NCBI GenBank assembly: GCA_036936605.1
Contig: JAUPFV010000003.1
Coordinates: forward strand, 104,355,278-104,419,277
Direction: 5' to 3'
Source of the DNA: Limnanthes douglasii subsp. nivea
Lineage: Eukaryota; Streptophyta; Magnoliopsida; Brassicales; Limnanthaceae
DNA: 64,000 bases
In this document: positions 47,462 to 60,430 of the stretch, in pieces
Position numbering within the stretch: position 1 is the stretch's first letter
How the letters are laid out: each line of letters opens with the position of its first letter
Notes under the pieces: generated by a model
What the model saw: only the letters and a program-made list of their open reading frames with translations
Told to the model about the DNA's origin: nothing
The model's database searches: none
Position numbers and translations under genes: made by a program

Positions 47462-48440
47462 CAAGAAAACTTAGTTAGTAATTAGAGACAAAAGTGCAAC
47501 ATATAAACTATTCCATAAATTATGAAATACTTTTACTCCCAAAAAATGATACTTCTTGATATAGAGACTTTTGAAAGGTTAGTGACTTGTGAACTCTATC
47601 ATGCAAATAAGACAACTCCTCTTGGAATCTAAATGCCAATCATGCAATAAATATGAATATATCAAACATTTATTTGTTGATTGTAACATTACCTGAAATG
47701 TTTGAAAATAATTATTTGAATTATTTATAATCTACATATCTAATCATACGACTCTAACCCACCTTATCTGAACCTAGTTTTGGTAAGCTCGGTAAGAGAC
47801 CCACACCAGAATAATCGTACCTTACATATGTTGGTCAATTTGGAAAGCCATGAACAAATATAAACACACAAAATTATCTATCTCAACTAAATCTTATATA
47901 TACCTAATATTTAATATAATCTGCAAGTTGAATAATGCCAATTTATTTAAACCCTCTCACCATAACGGTAATTTAATTATAATTGTTGACTTATGCTACT
48001 ACTTTAACTCTAAAGAACCTAGACATTGTTGAACCGTCAAATAGTATCCTCCTTAAAGTAATATATTCAAACTAAACACATGTGGCTCAAGTCTGTTAAC
48101 ATAAAAAGCTAGTGGAGGTGGTATTTTAAGAAACAACAAAGGTGAAATTATCATATCTTTTGGAAGAATTTAAGGCAAACAAAATGCAGTACTAGCTCAA
48201 TGCAGAGCTTTATTACATAGGCCAGTTATATGCAATACAAGAAAAATATATAATTTTGACATCAAAACTGACTCAATAACTATAATAGAAATGCTAGCTA
48301 ATACAGATGCCCCATAATATATGTCTTCATTATTTGACAAATGCATAAACCTTCTAAGATTTGAGATTAATATAAACCATATCTTTGTAGAAGAAAATCA
48401 AGTCGCAAACTGGCTAACTAAAGAAACTTTAAATAAATAA
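47462..48440 (+). mobile_element. LINE 3' part (zinc finger and RNase H), continuation of 35830-38443
   Basis: Near 47635 the frame reads CQSCNKYEYIKHLFVDC, the zf-RVT motif at the end of plant LINE reverse transcriptase. At about 48110-48435 an RNase H domain follows, with SGGGILRNNKGEIIISFGR, DIKTDSITIIEML and HIFVEENQVANWLTKE. It starts exactly after the target duplication, so it is the other half of the interrupted LINE. Confidence 0.85.
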
Positions 48441-48835
48441 ATAATTTTTTTAACTACACAAAAAGAAATGTCTCGTAGTCACCTCATTGCCTTGACATTA
48501 CTATAAAGTCTTGTGGTGGATTACCTCAAATTGAGTGAATATAAAAAATTTATCTCATCTAAAGTTTCCAATAATCTCATCCAAACTCGAAGATGAAGAA
48601 AATAAATGTTTAATTAAGAAAAAAGAAAGAGAAAACTCATATGCAAAATTCAACCAAATTACTTTGTCCTTATTTAATTCTAATCAAAACAAACTAGTCC
48701 TCATAATCCATCCATAGCTAACCCTTTGACTAGCCTACTATATTCATCAAATTTTATAAAAAAAACAAAATATTCAAGATAAAAGTTACATAGTTTTTAA
48801 TTGATGATAATAGAGCATATAATATTCTAGAAAGT
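48441..48835. other. AT-rich spacer between LINE relics
   Basis: A 60-codon open frame at 48535-48717 has no recognised domain and low complexity. Nothing else seen. Confidence 0.4.
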
Positions 48836-49517
48836 TAACCATTAATGACAGGTCTCTTGGAGAAGCCCTCAAAAATCGATTACAGTAGCTCATAAGAAAT
48901 ACTAAGATAAAATAAAGACTAAAACACTGGAATAAAGAATCATTTGGTAATATTTTTAACAACATATTTAATACTTACGAAGAGGTCAAATACGTTGAAA
49001 ATATTTTACAAATTTCAAAAAACCTCGACGATAAAATCCAAATCTCAAAGGCTAAAGCAAACCACTTGAATCTTCTGGCCAAAGAATAAAATTTCCAGGA
49101 ACAGAAAAGTGTCACTTTGGAGGTAAAAATGGGGATTTAAATACATCTTGTTTCCATAATTATGTAAACAAGACGATGGCTAAAAATAGAATTCATAAGA
49201 TTTTTCAAAACAATTCTTATATTGAGGGTCAAGATACTTTAGGTATCTCTGTTGTTTATCATTTTAATAACATATTTAACTTTCCAACTTTAATCAATAC
49301 TAAAATTAACCTTCAAAATCACATCCCTAAAATTATAAATTATCATGACAATGAATACATCATTGGTATTTCTTTAGATGTTGAAATTTTCAGAACGATT
49401 CATTATCTCAACCCCGATAATGTGGCAGGGGTGGATGGTTTCAATGCTAAATTCTGACTAATAATTAAAAATTATATGTGTGCTGCTATAAAAGATTACT
49501 CTAATGAAAATAATTCT

Positions 49518-49689
49518 CAATTGGGGATTTATTCTACACCTTTGTGCATGATCCCCGAGAAATATTCTCCCAAGACATGAAGTGGATCAGGCTCAGCCGA
49601 CAAAGCGTATGTAGAGGGACTCGAACTCATGACCTTTTGGTCATAAGAATGCCATACTCAACCAACTCGGCTACCCCCTTGGGGGCTAT
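49518..49689 (-). mobile_element. tRNA-derived SINE inside the LINE relic
   Basis: On the minus strand a perfect A box (TAGCCGAGTTGG, 49673-49662) and a near-perfect B box (AGTTCGAGTCC, 49627-49617) stand at polymerase III promoter spacing, followed by a non-tRNA body. ATGAAAAtaATTCT and ATGAAAAcATTCT on either side (49504-49517 and 49690-49702) form a target duplication. This is the structure of a plant SINE and not of a tRNA gene. Confidence 0.75.
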
Positions 49690-50077
49690 ATGAAAACATT
49701 CTAATTACTCATGAGATTGCTCATGACTTAGCCAAAAATAATAAAGGTGGAAATATCATCTTTAAACTTGACATTGATGAAACATTTGACATGATTTCAA
49801 CAAACTTTATTCTTACAAGTATGAGTAAATTTGGTTTCAACAACCAATTTATTAATTTATTCAAAAAGACCTTGAGAATTTTCATTATTCTATCATCATC
49901 AATGGTTCTCAATATGGCTATTTCAAATCATTTAAGGTAGTGAGACAGAGTGACACTTTATCACCCAACCTCTTCATTAGTGTAGAAGAATACTTCATCA
50001 GGCGATTCTCTAAGTTATTTCAAAACAATAACTCAATGAGTTACAATTCAAGAAGCATAATCCAAAATAATAGTTTC

Positions 50078-50166
50078 CCTTATGCATGTGATATCATCAT
50101 CTTTATGAACGCAACAAAAGCCATAGCCTTATGCATGTGATATCATCATCTTTATAAACGCAACAA
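50078..50166 (+). repeat. two direct copies of ~40 bp, period 49, over the RT catalytic box
   Basis: CCTTATGCATGTGATATCAT and the bases to GCAACAA occur twice, with one change and a 9-base spacer. Confidence 0.9.
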
Positions 50167-50864
50167 TGTAAAAAAATATCTTTTAAAAATATAAATACCT
50201 GTTAAAAACGAGCAAAAGTGTATGGATATTGTACATACCTACTCTTAATAAAGGCTATAACTCTCCAATTGAAATATTTTTTCTTCGTCTCGGGTTTTCT
50301 CTCTGGTACAAGAATGGAGTCATTTTCTAATATTACTAAAAGTTTCGGCTGCCATTTTTGAATTTTTGAACCGATCAATCTACTTTGATTTGTGTTGTCA
50401 TCCGTCAAGAGGTCTGGTAGATTATTCGGTGGTGGAGATAGTGAATTTTCTGTGTGTGTTAAGTTTAAAGAGGTAGGATACTGCTCGTTGTTTAAGTAGA
50501 CATGATTCACAAGTCTTTTAGATAGAACTTAGAAGCCTCTTTTATCAGGGGGATAGATCTCCAAACGATAAACACTAAATAATAATGGCAGTAGTAAGTA
50601 AATTTTGTATCCGTTGAGTTATAAATTTAAATTAGACACATATAACTTAAACTTATGATATCTTTGAAAACAAATTTAATATAATAACCTATAAAAATAG
50701 AACATACAATTTGAACTTATAATCTCTTTGAAAACAAATTTAATATAATAATCTCTTCTATAGGTTGGTTTTATATTTAAATAAAATTATATACAAAAGT
50801 TAGGGTATTTTTAGTAATAGTTGTTGGTATAAAATTTTAAGATCAACTTATTTTATATTAATTT
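50167..50864. other. AT-rich spacer with internal duplication
   Basis: An open frame on the minus strand (50510-50202, 102 codons) matches nothing I know. The run CTTTGAAAACAAATTTAATA occurs twice near 50662 and 50731. Confidence 0.35.
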
Positions 50865-50867
50865 TAA

Positions 50868-51110
50868 TTTTACATCATCTAAAGAACTACGAATAATGTA
50901 TTTATTGTCCAGATAATTTATAATTTTAGGGATGTGATTTTGAAGGTTAATTTCAGTGTTGGTTAAAGTTGGAGAGTTAACTATGTTATTAAAATGATAA
51001 ACAACAAAGATACCTAAAGTATCCTCACCATCAATCTAAGAATTGTTTTGAAAAATCCTATGAATTCTATTTTTAGCTCTTGTGTGCAATTTATTATGGT
51101 GTCTTCATTA
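50868..51110 (-). mobile_element. inverted LINE fragment
   Basis: Its reverse complement aligns with 49165-49390 of the plus-strand LINE relic (AGAATTCATAGGATTTTTCA, TTTAGGTATCTTTGTTG, CATCCCTAAAATTATAAATT). Same LINE family in opposite orientation. Confidence 0.85.
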
Positions 51111-51179
51111 GCAAGGTTTTTTTGCTTCCCACAAAATGTTGACGGAAAAATTCAATAACATATTAAAGTTTATTATATA

Positions 51180-52100
51180 ACCCTACGGCAATCGATTATA
51201 TCATTTTGAATCAACTCCCTTAAAAGTCCGATAGAAGGCCATGCATACCAACTTATCATCATTATCATCAAAATTAATCATAAATTTTTAAATTATTCAA
51301 TACGTCTGTCAGGATCTTGAGTCCCGTCGAATTTTTCCAACTTATAAATGTTAAAATATTTTGGAAGATTTACCGAATGTATCTCTACAGACAAAGGAGA
51401 AAACCTATAATTATGCCATGCTCTATAAACATTAGTTCTTAGACCCTCGTGAGCCATTGTGTAAAGACTTTCCTCAGAAGGCAACGTGTATTAATTACTT
51501 ACACGATATTCAAAATTCTAACTTCCTGACTGATTATGAACATTCACAACATTATCTTTATTGACATGTTCCTCGGAAACCTGATCTCTCCCTTTCAAAT
51601 TATTAGTACGATGATTTGATTGATACTCCTTTCAATACCTCGTCGAATATTTCTTTCTAATATCTTTTTTTCTACAGTACTTGATTTCCAAATAAGATTC
51701 ACTAGATTCATATAGTGAACAATCACTTGACTCAGATGATTCATACATGTACCTTGGTTTCAACTTCTTCCTCGGATAATTACGATGATGTCTTCGATAC
51801 CTGTCATTTTTACTAATCTGATGATAGTGATCTAGCTCATCTTTCTCAGTGTCATTTTCTCTTCAGACTTCATATTGAATTTTTAGAGGCAATCGTTGCA
51901 TCTCTTTCAGAATTCAGCTTTTCGATTTCTTCCAATAACTCATTTCTTTGAGCCACCAACATAGACTCTTCTAAAATTTCTCCAACGTGTTAATCATCAT
52001 GTTGTTGATCGATTTCCATATTATTTTCAACATGGTTTTCCTCGAATTATTTTCCAATTCCAAGGTGTTTTTCATGTTTAACTCTCCTCAGATTTTCATT
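51180..52100 (-). pseudogene. Tat-type gag relic, second subfamily
   Basis: On the minus strand KLEKFDGTQDPDRRIE (51340-51293) and then, in another frame, MINFDDNDDKLVCMAFYRTF align with gag of the 38-kb element (KYDGSRDSDNH, MMNFDDNDKLLCKAFSQTF). Upstream (51900-51680) lies the same kind of Ser/Glu-rich then basic region. It is truncated before the knuckle. Confidence 0.75.
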
Positions 52101-52154
52101 ACTTCTTTTTCAAATTTTCATATAGGTTTTGGAAAATGACTATGGTACCAAATC

Positions 52155-52178
52155 GTTCCTAGAGACTGTGCCAATGAT
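52155..52178 (-). other. primer binding site region of the second Tat relic
   Basis: On the minus strand ATTGGCACAGTCTCTAGGAA directly follows the LTR end and resembles the common plant gypsy pattern TTGGCGCCGTCTGTGGGAAC. Confidence 0.6.
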
Positions 52179-52538
52179 TGTTCCAAAAATCTTTGGAGGA
52201 GGGTTTTGAGTAAAATAATGCTTAGAGGACTAAATGTGTTATTCAGATTACTTAAACAATGTTCTAGTAATAAATATGTATATTTATAGAGAGAAAGTCA
52301 AAATAATAATTGCTCAATCATTTATCAATCACCCATTTCCAAGAAAGAGATGGTGCTTTTATAGTACAAATAATAGGTCCCACAAGTCTAACAATTTACT
52401 AATTGTGGTCATATCCTCAAATTTATTTTTTGTTATAAATTGGTCATTTTACATTACATAATTAACAATTTCTCCTAAGAAACTTTCTTTATTAATAAAA
52501 CACCATATATTTCTTAGATCTTTAATATTCTATTATCA
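52179..52538 (-). repeat. 5' LTR of the second Tat relic
   Basis: On the minus strand it starts TGATAATAG and ends TTTTTGGAACA, next to the primer binding site and gag. Shares ATAGTACAA and AGAGAGAAAGTC text and a TGATAAT start with the solo LTR at 29413-29788. Confidence 0.7.
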
Positions 52539-52739
52539 CAAACGAACTTAAGAATAATTTAAATAATGTGGATATAAATATGATAATGTTTATAAATATT
52601 CTAGTTGAATTTAAATAACTGATTTAATAAGTCTTTTTTATCAGTATGATTATGACATTAAATTTAAAGTTTTATCAGATACGTTGTTTTTCCTCGTGAT
52701 AACATTTAAAATATATATCTAATGAACGTGATCATTTGC

Positions 52740-54654
52740 CAAGATATGAGAGGCAAGATCCAGTAGCGTCAAACAAACCAAGAGCTAACAATATCTCAAT
52801 TTGGATTCCAAAAAAAATTAAGTCATATTCAATGGAAATATTTTTATATATAATTACTAAAATCTAAAAGAAGTGAGTTGTTAATGATTTTAAAGTATAA
52901 CATCATTGATATATTTATAAAAACATTACCATAATTTATATCCAATTTAGAAGTCAATGATGATGATTTTTTAGAAGTAAAAGCACCTCATAACGATAGG
53001 TTTAATTATAATATAATTGACATGTATATCGGTCAAACAAGTTATAATTGATACTGGAAGATCCATACATCATTATTTACAAGAGTATATATGATACGAT
53101 GAGGGAAATTTCAGTATTGATTCCATTTTAACGAAACTTGTTTTGTTTCATTAATGTGGATGCCAATATATTACGAGAACACACTTTGTATGTCATCATT
53201 ATAAGAGAAAAGTTATAAACTACAGTTTGATGCTTGATAATGACAGTAAAAACTCTTTTAATTTAAAACGTAATTTTGAGTACATCATGTACGAACCAAA
53301 TTTATATTGTATATTGTACAATCCAACAATTCATTTGGTACTCGATTAGTGACAATAAATAACAAGTAATAAATATAAAAAGGGTAGGTTTACAAGTACT
53401 CTTCCACTTCCACAGGCGGCATCTTATATTATTTTTCTTTGAATGAGTGTTTACTGTTTTCTCAGTCTCTACTGATGAAGAAAAAATGTTATTTGCATGT
53501 ATTAACTTACTAGGAAGGTCATTCACCATCTTATATTATTTCTTTAAGTGATTAAATATAAAGGAATATGAGAATCTCTTGGTAGTGAAGTAATCGCTAC
53601 GAACTTCTTTACGAGCAGCTAAATTATGGAGAGACGTAAGACCATGATGCATAATATCAAAATCAAGTAAGAATTTGGGATGACATGGCTAGGACAGAGT
53701 TCCACCAGTTCAAAGTATCAAACTATAACTGGATCCAAGGTGAACTGAAACCCCAATTTAGGACATTCAGATAGACTACCGGTTTTTGTTTATTCATAAA
53801 GAGCAATGTCCCTTCAACTTTAGGGATGTGTAGTTTAATGGATTTTTGTATCATCTACGGATCTTTAGTTTTTGAGTGTTTTCCCCATAATATTAAATTT
53901 AATTTTAATTGTATAAGTCAATAATACATCGAGTGTCAATATGACGACGATTGCTCCTTAGTACCTCATATATCTCCAAAGGAAGTGCATCATCAGTTAT
54001 GGTTTTTTTTGAGTTGTTTATGCATGACAGACACATCATTGTCCGCTTTATAGATCTCAACAACCTTCTCGATATCATCTATCATATCCGTCTCAACCTC
54101 GTCATGGTTTGCAGATTTAATGTCAGACTTATCGAACAATTATATTGACTCCATAGATGCAATATTTTTACCATGAAGCCCAACAAAAATTTCAAAGACT
54201 GGCATATAATTAGAAAGAATCGTTTGAAATCCCGTAGAAACTTCATATTCTGATCCAATCAATCTTTTTGAGGGAGTATTTTAGTCTGAAGAGGTTATCA
54301 TATCCCATTTTAATGTTAGAAGTCTAGTGCTTGTATAAATCGATTTTATTTTTATTTTTTTGTGAAGACCTTTTAGATGGTGATTCGAGTTCGACTGACC
54401 TATTAGTATGTAACACTGTTTCCGAGTGTCCTCTTGAGAGCGAGTTTGCCAAGAGGGGAAGTAATGTTTAGTAAAGCTTTGGTGGTTTTTAATGACAGAT
54501 TAACGATCTCAAGTGAAGGAGTAATGGTCTTTGGAAAAAGATTAATATAATAATTAGAAGAAGATGAAGCAACATTTTCATGTAATTTATTTTTTGGGTT
54601 GCAAAATCCATAGGTAAACACATGTGTGATGAGTTTCGACCTTTTGTTTACCAA
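52740..54654 (+). mobile_element. third Tat relic: protease fragment plus antisense-frame relic
   Basis: On the plus strand DDDFLEVKAPHNDRFNYNI, then VIIDTGRSIHHYL (protease, DTGSS changed) lie at about 52955-53090. RT to integrase is missing. On the minus strand from 53860 to 53600 text similar to the antisense frame of the 38-kb element appears. Limits are approximate and no LTRs were found. Confidence 0.6.
53590..54300 (-). pseudogene. relic of the Tat antisense frame
   Basis: On the minus strand, around 53860-53600, the frame reads IQKSIKLHIPKVEG, VVYLNVLNWGFQFTLDPVIV, YFELVELCPS. It aligns with ILESVKVRIPITPE, VIVYTEVLNWGLQFPLVPEI, YFHLIKLCPN of the frame at 44856-46628. Further upstream DALPLEIYEVLRSN-like text fits NALPESLEAKVGTC weakly. 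Many stops. Confidence 0.65.
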
Positions 54655-56049
54655 TCCTTGTATATCTTTTTGCTTTATTTGTTTGGATATTGAAAACCAA
54701 TTAAAAACATTGAATTTGAAAAATATGTAAGGAAGTTAGCCAAATAAGTGCACTTGAAATAGATTATGCAGTGGATATTTAAAAATGAAATGGTTTTTGT
54801 GGCAGTGGAAATTTGAAGGATACTCTATTTATCTCCAGAACTGATTGCAAGTAAGGATTGTCATTGATAAATGAATAACTTAATAAATAAATTTATGAGG
54901 GCTCAACGATCACCTACTTGGGAGAATAAAAAGGACACTTAAGTGTTCATTCACGCTCCAATATATACTAGCACTGAGAGTATGAAAAGTTTCTGTATAA
55001 ACTTCTCAAGCAACACTATTAAGGTCTAGTTACCTAAACTAAATTTCCTTGTGATATGTGTGTTAGGATAAACCGCACACGATGCACGTAATTTAAATAA
55101 TTGCTAAACTATCTGACCCATAATTCCAAAATTGTTACTAGGTAAAACAATAGTCATAAAAATAATTTTGGAGAAAGTTCAAACTAACACCTCTGTAATA
55201 TCAAAGACTGAAGTGGAATCCAAACCAATATCGAAGCTAGGCCTTCCTCAAAATTCTTCGTAAGGACTAGGGGATACTAATAAATATAGGATTTATCCGA
55301 ATCACAGGTCGAACCAATAAAACATTGAGTTAATTTTGTACAACAGTGGCCAATAAATATGTAACATTTATGGTATTTTATATAATAAGTAGTAGATGTG
55401 TTTGATTTAGTAAAATAAAGAGATGAAATAGCCAAAAATTTACTTACCATGTAAGCCCAAATGAGCACCATTATTAATATATAAAATAATGTACCATTTT
55501 TATAAAAGGATGAACAATCATTAGTTTATTACTACTTTTTACAACTTCTCTCGTTATAATGCACGTGTTTCTCTCTCTAAACATTTGTGTGATTTTGAAA
55601 ATATTATTAATCACTTTTATCGTGAGATATTTATGGATTAATTGAAGAGAAACATGAAACTAATTAAAATAAATATATTGAAAAATAAAATTTAGTGTTT
55701 AAGTGTAAAATGATAATTTTCAAAATATATTTTAGTTAATAAAAACTAGCTAATATTTTGTTATCTATTATATGATTTTCATATATATATATATATTAGT
55801 AAATCATTTTCTTTTATTTTACTTAATAATAATATTACGGATTCTAAAATATTATATGACGAAAAATTTAACGCTTGAAAAACTTAAAAGAATATAGAGT
55901 AATATTATCAAGAAAAATCTCACACTATACAATAACTTGCTATTTGGAAGTTTATTAAAGACATTATGAAATACGTTGGAAGTATTAGTATCAAGCTGGC
56001 TTAATCTCCAAATGAATTAAATGCTTATGAATCCTCTTTAACAAGTTCA
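54655..56049. other. AT-rich intergenic region
   Basis: No domain recognised on either strand. Short open frames (for example 55277-55471, -) have low-complexity content. Confidence 0.4.
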
Positions 56050-59000
56050 GGCATGAAAAACAGGGTGTTTATTCAATTTAAGTAAAACAAAGACACATTA
56101 AAAAAAGAATTCCCAAACCTTACCAAATTATAAATAATCATTTTATTTTAACTAAACACAAAGAAATAAGCTAATAAATATCTCTGATTTCGATCTTGAA
56201 ATGAATGTCAAGCAAGATACACATACAATACAAAATATGCAGACGTAACAAGAATTGCAAACAAAGAATCAATAATTGAGGTGTTCAAGATAAATATGAT
56301 CATGTTGCAATACGATTCACCTTAAAAGATAAGGTTACATTGTTGGCTTCAACAAAACATAAGCTAATCGAGAAGTTTACTAAATCTATGACTAAATTTA
56401 ATTATATATAAAAGTTTTTAACTACATTAAAATGTATAGGCAAAGTCAATGTAGATAAATGAGACATTAGACACATTCTAATACAATTCTCATTAAAATA
56501 AGATATCTGTAAGTTACTGAGGAATTTTTTTGGTTTATAGGAGATTCTATAATGAGGTTGCTTAAATGGTTCTCTCTTTCAATCTAAATTTTGAATGTTC
56601 AATAACGTTTGTATGGATCAATATGCAAAATCTACATGAGTTTTTATACAATGATAGAATCATGAGAATAATAGCATATTTCTTATGACATATATTAAAG
56701 GTTTGGGTTCCGGATAGACATAGGGTTTAACATAATTGATGTCAAGCCTGAATCAAAATAGATGCTATTAAGAAAGTTACTAATAAGATATGGGTAGGAT
56801 TTGAAGACAATGATTAATGATAGATGAACATCCGATACAAAATATAAATCCTTGTTGTTATGTATGCCTTCACCTAGGCCACAAGACTTTTGATTGCAAA
56901 AAGTTAATAGGAAAATGTAATATATGTAATGATTTACAAATCAATTCAAAGTCACATATTCTTATAAATGAGGAATGAGGGCCAAATATCAAGTTTATAG
57001 TACTTAAAAATAAAATGATCTTTAGTCTAGGAGAATGAAAGAAAAATTATAGAAAAAAAATGAAAGAGCAGCAAAGTTTAAGCAAATTAAATCAATGAAG
57101 CTCTAAATTGATTAAAAAATCTCTAACAGGTAGCTTATATAAATTCTAAAATCCAGATAAATAAATTAATGAAATTGACAACTTCATTCAAAAGAATACA
57201 AACATTAAAAATTTGGAAATATTATAGGCAATTCAATATATTAAAACAAGATTTAACTTCACATCCTCAATTGATTATAAAAACTTTGCCTTTTAACTTC
57301 ATTATCCCAATCAGAATAACATTAGTAGTTTTCCATCATCCTCTACCCTCAGTAAAACAAAAGTGGATCAATAATTTTCAAAAATTATAAGTAAGAAGTT
57401 AAAGGAAACTAAAAATAAGTTAAGTAAATGTTCTTTAACAGTCAAAGCTATTAAGATTAAAAACCATATTAGTTAATCTACCAGCAATATCAAATGACCA
57501 TACAAATTCTCAACTTGAATATCTTGGGATTTGGAAACAAAGTCTAGACCATAAGATTAAAATCAATAAAAAATATTGAACTTTTAGATCTCATAGCTTT
57601 AGAAAAACATTTGATTAGTATAGATAACCCTGAAAAGATAGTTATATACACTGGATTTTAAAATATCACACCAAATATTAACAACAAAATTTGGCTTATG
57701 TAGAAGTATAAGTTCACACTAAATACCATGATGGATCATATGCAATTTATTTATGTAATGGTTAGGTACTTAAAATCTAGACAAGATAGTTACGGTAACT
57801 ATAAGTTATGTTAAATATGTAAAAAAACTAGAAAATGAATAGGTGGAACAACATGAGATCTCTATCAGACAGTTCCAAATAATGGATTATAATGGGTGAT
57901 TTAAATGCCATCTTATCATCTCACAAACAACTTACATGTACTACATTATGTTTAAAAAGCATAAAATACTTTAATGAGACAATTAAGGATTGTTACCTTG
58001 AAGATGCAAGATTGTCAAATACTAAGTTCAGTTAGTCAAATATCATGAAGTGTAAAAGGTTAAACAAAGTGCTTTACAACTTTGCATAGGCTAATTATTT
58101 TAAAGAACCAAAGGTATTTCACATGGCTAGAACATGCTCTAATCACTATATAATACATAATTAAATATCAGTTGGTGCTAATAAGGTTAATACCTCTTTT
58201 AAATTTTAAAAATATGTGGATTCAACATCATGATTTCCTAAAAACTATGGATCAAATTTGGAGCTTTGATTTGGATGGACAACCAATGTATGTTGTATGA
58301 GATAAGCTAGATCGTATAAAAATGTAGGCTTAAATAATGGAACATAGAGAGTTTTGGTAACATTTTTTATGTTGTGTTAAATGCTAAAGAAGTTGTAAAA
58401 TCTGTTGAAATTGTCTACAAATAATCACAAAACATAAAAGACAAAACTATGCTTTATAAAGCCAAATCTATTTATCTTCAATTACTTGCTAAAGAAGAAG
58501 CTTACTGACATAAAAAATGTTATTCAAATTGGTTAAATGATGAAGACAAGAACACAACAACATACCATAATTTTGTGAAGAAAATAATAAGATTATTTGT
58601 AATAGTATCCTATATGGAGATGTTTGGATATCAGACCAATATCAACTTGGTAAATATGTTGAAATGTACTTTAAAACGATTCTAACATAACATCTAAATC
58701 ATGAGAAAGCCTAAAATTTACTAGATCTTATCCCTAAGTTGATAACGAAAGATGATAATAGAATGTTATTGAACATACTTTTTGAATAAGAGATTCACGA
58801 AGTAATAAAAAACCTACACCCTGCAAGTGTTGTTAGAATTGATAGATTTAATGGTGTATTCTTACAATCATACTGACCCATTATTAAATCTGATATGTGT
58901 ACTGCTATTATGGTATTCATTTAAGGCCAAGTAATTCCTTAAGGTATAACAACTACAATCATTTGCCTCGTTCCAACAGTTAATGATCCTCAAACATAGG

Positions 59001-60430
59001 GCGATTACGAACTCATTATTCAATGTACCTTATTTAATAGAATCATACACAAGATCTTAAATAATAGATTATCTTTAGTTCTCCCCAAAATAATACCGGA
59101 AGAATAAAATGAATTTGTTTATGGAAAGAATATCTAAAACAATATTTTGCTTGCTAAAGACCTAACTCATAACATTAACAAAAGAACTAGAGGCGACAAT
59201 GTCACAGTTAAAACTGGCATATCTAAGGCATTTTGATAGGTAATCTCACAAGTTCCCTTTTAAGATAATGAAGCTATATGGTTTAAGTTGCGACTTCTTA
59301 AATAAAATTACTAACTTGATCAAGTATATTTTTCTATCAATTACAATTAATGGATAAACAAAAAGGTACTTTAAAGTCACTAAAAAATAAGACAAGATGG
59401 TTATATATTCTCAAGCTTATTCCATACTAGGAAATGAATACTAAATTATGGGTCTAAGAAAGTTATTCAAAACAAACAATGAAATAAAGTTCAAAACTAT
59501 GAGTACTATAGTTAGTCCCTGCATGGTATTTGAAAATGATCTTATCATCGAAACTAATGGATTAGCTCATAATATAAATATATGAAGCAACTTCTTACAA
59601 CATTACCAAGAAAAAACATGCCAAAATATAAATAAAGAGAAAACTAAGGTCATAACTTCCTCTAAAATCACTCTGTTAAGTTCTACAAGCCTAGAAATTC
59701 AAACCGGATTCACGTCTTATTGTTTACCTATAACATGTATATGTACAACAATAAATAGAAACAACAAATATAGTAATTGTGATAACTTAATAACTATTAT
59801 AAGCAAAACTATATAGTGGGATTACAAGTAATTATTTTTTAGTGTAAGATTAATATTAATTCAAACTGTGTTTATATCTTAACGTACATATTAGATCCAA
59901 TATTGTGTATTGCAAAAACTGTTATAAATAGGATGGATAGATTATTTAACAAATTCTTACGAGATTTACTGAGGATAATAATACTAATTAATGAACTAAA
60001 TGGCCTAATATTCGTAGACTTTATGAAAAACGAGTATTTAATTTAAGGAACATTCAAGACACACAAGATTCATACTCATGTTATCTATGATTTAGATTTA
60101 TAAATCACAAATCCCTTTGATCCAGGTACATACACAACATTTATTGTATGGACAAACAACCGATTCAGGTTAGTTATTCAAGTCATTAATCTCAAATATA
60201 TAAAAGACTTGCGAAAGATTAAGAGTTTGTAGAGGAATATATATACTAGAACCTAAGCGAATGTGAAATAGATTTATGGTTAAATAGATGGTGTGAACAT
60301 TCACCGTTAATTACCTTATCTAATAATGAAGATAACACCTAGTATTACAAAGAAAAAGTTAGCTATTTGTGAAACATGGAGGAATGAAAGTTGGATAAGC
60401 TTAGGAGATAAGCTTAGAAACTAGAACCTG
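56050..60430 (+). mobile_element. LINE relic, all domains recognisable, same family as 1-2760
   Basis: ORF1: FTLKDKVTLLASTKHKLIEK near 56312 and a CCHC knuckle, CYVCLHLGHKTFDC, near 56853. ORF2: MTIQILNLNILGFGNKV at about 57495, GDLNAILSSHKQLT at about 57898, HMARTCSNH near 58120, and RT from EIHEVIKNLHPASV near 58793 through PEExNEFVYGKNI (59095) to a degenerate FENDLIIETNGL box (59530). A thumb region follows to about 60100. Order and wording match the left-edge LINE. Stops and shifts are dense, so it is old. Confidence 0.85.

Larger units (their letters stand above)
48836..50166 (+). mobile_element. third LINE relic (linker and reverse transcriptase)
   Basis: Reads KHWNKESFGNIFNN near 48930, the usual EN-RT linker. 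NPDNVAGVDGFNAKF near 49410 opens reverse transcriptase. After the SINE come NIIFKLDIDETFDMI and RQSDTLSPNLFISVEE (normally RQGDPLSP), then FPYACDIIIFM, where the catalytic YADD is YACD. Much of the first RT part is missing between 49455 and 49705. Confidence 0.85.

Noticed and set aside
49600..49690. tRNA gene on the minus strand
   Set aside because: A and B boxes are present but the cloverleaf is not completed and a non-tRNA tail plus target duplication follow; better explained as a SINE.
50202..50510. 102-codon minus-strand open frame as a gene
   Set aside because: No known domain, lies among transposon relics, no promoter or splice structure seen; kept only as part of the spacer note.
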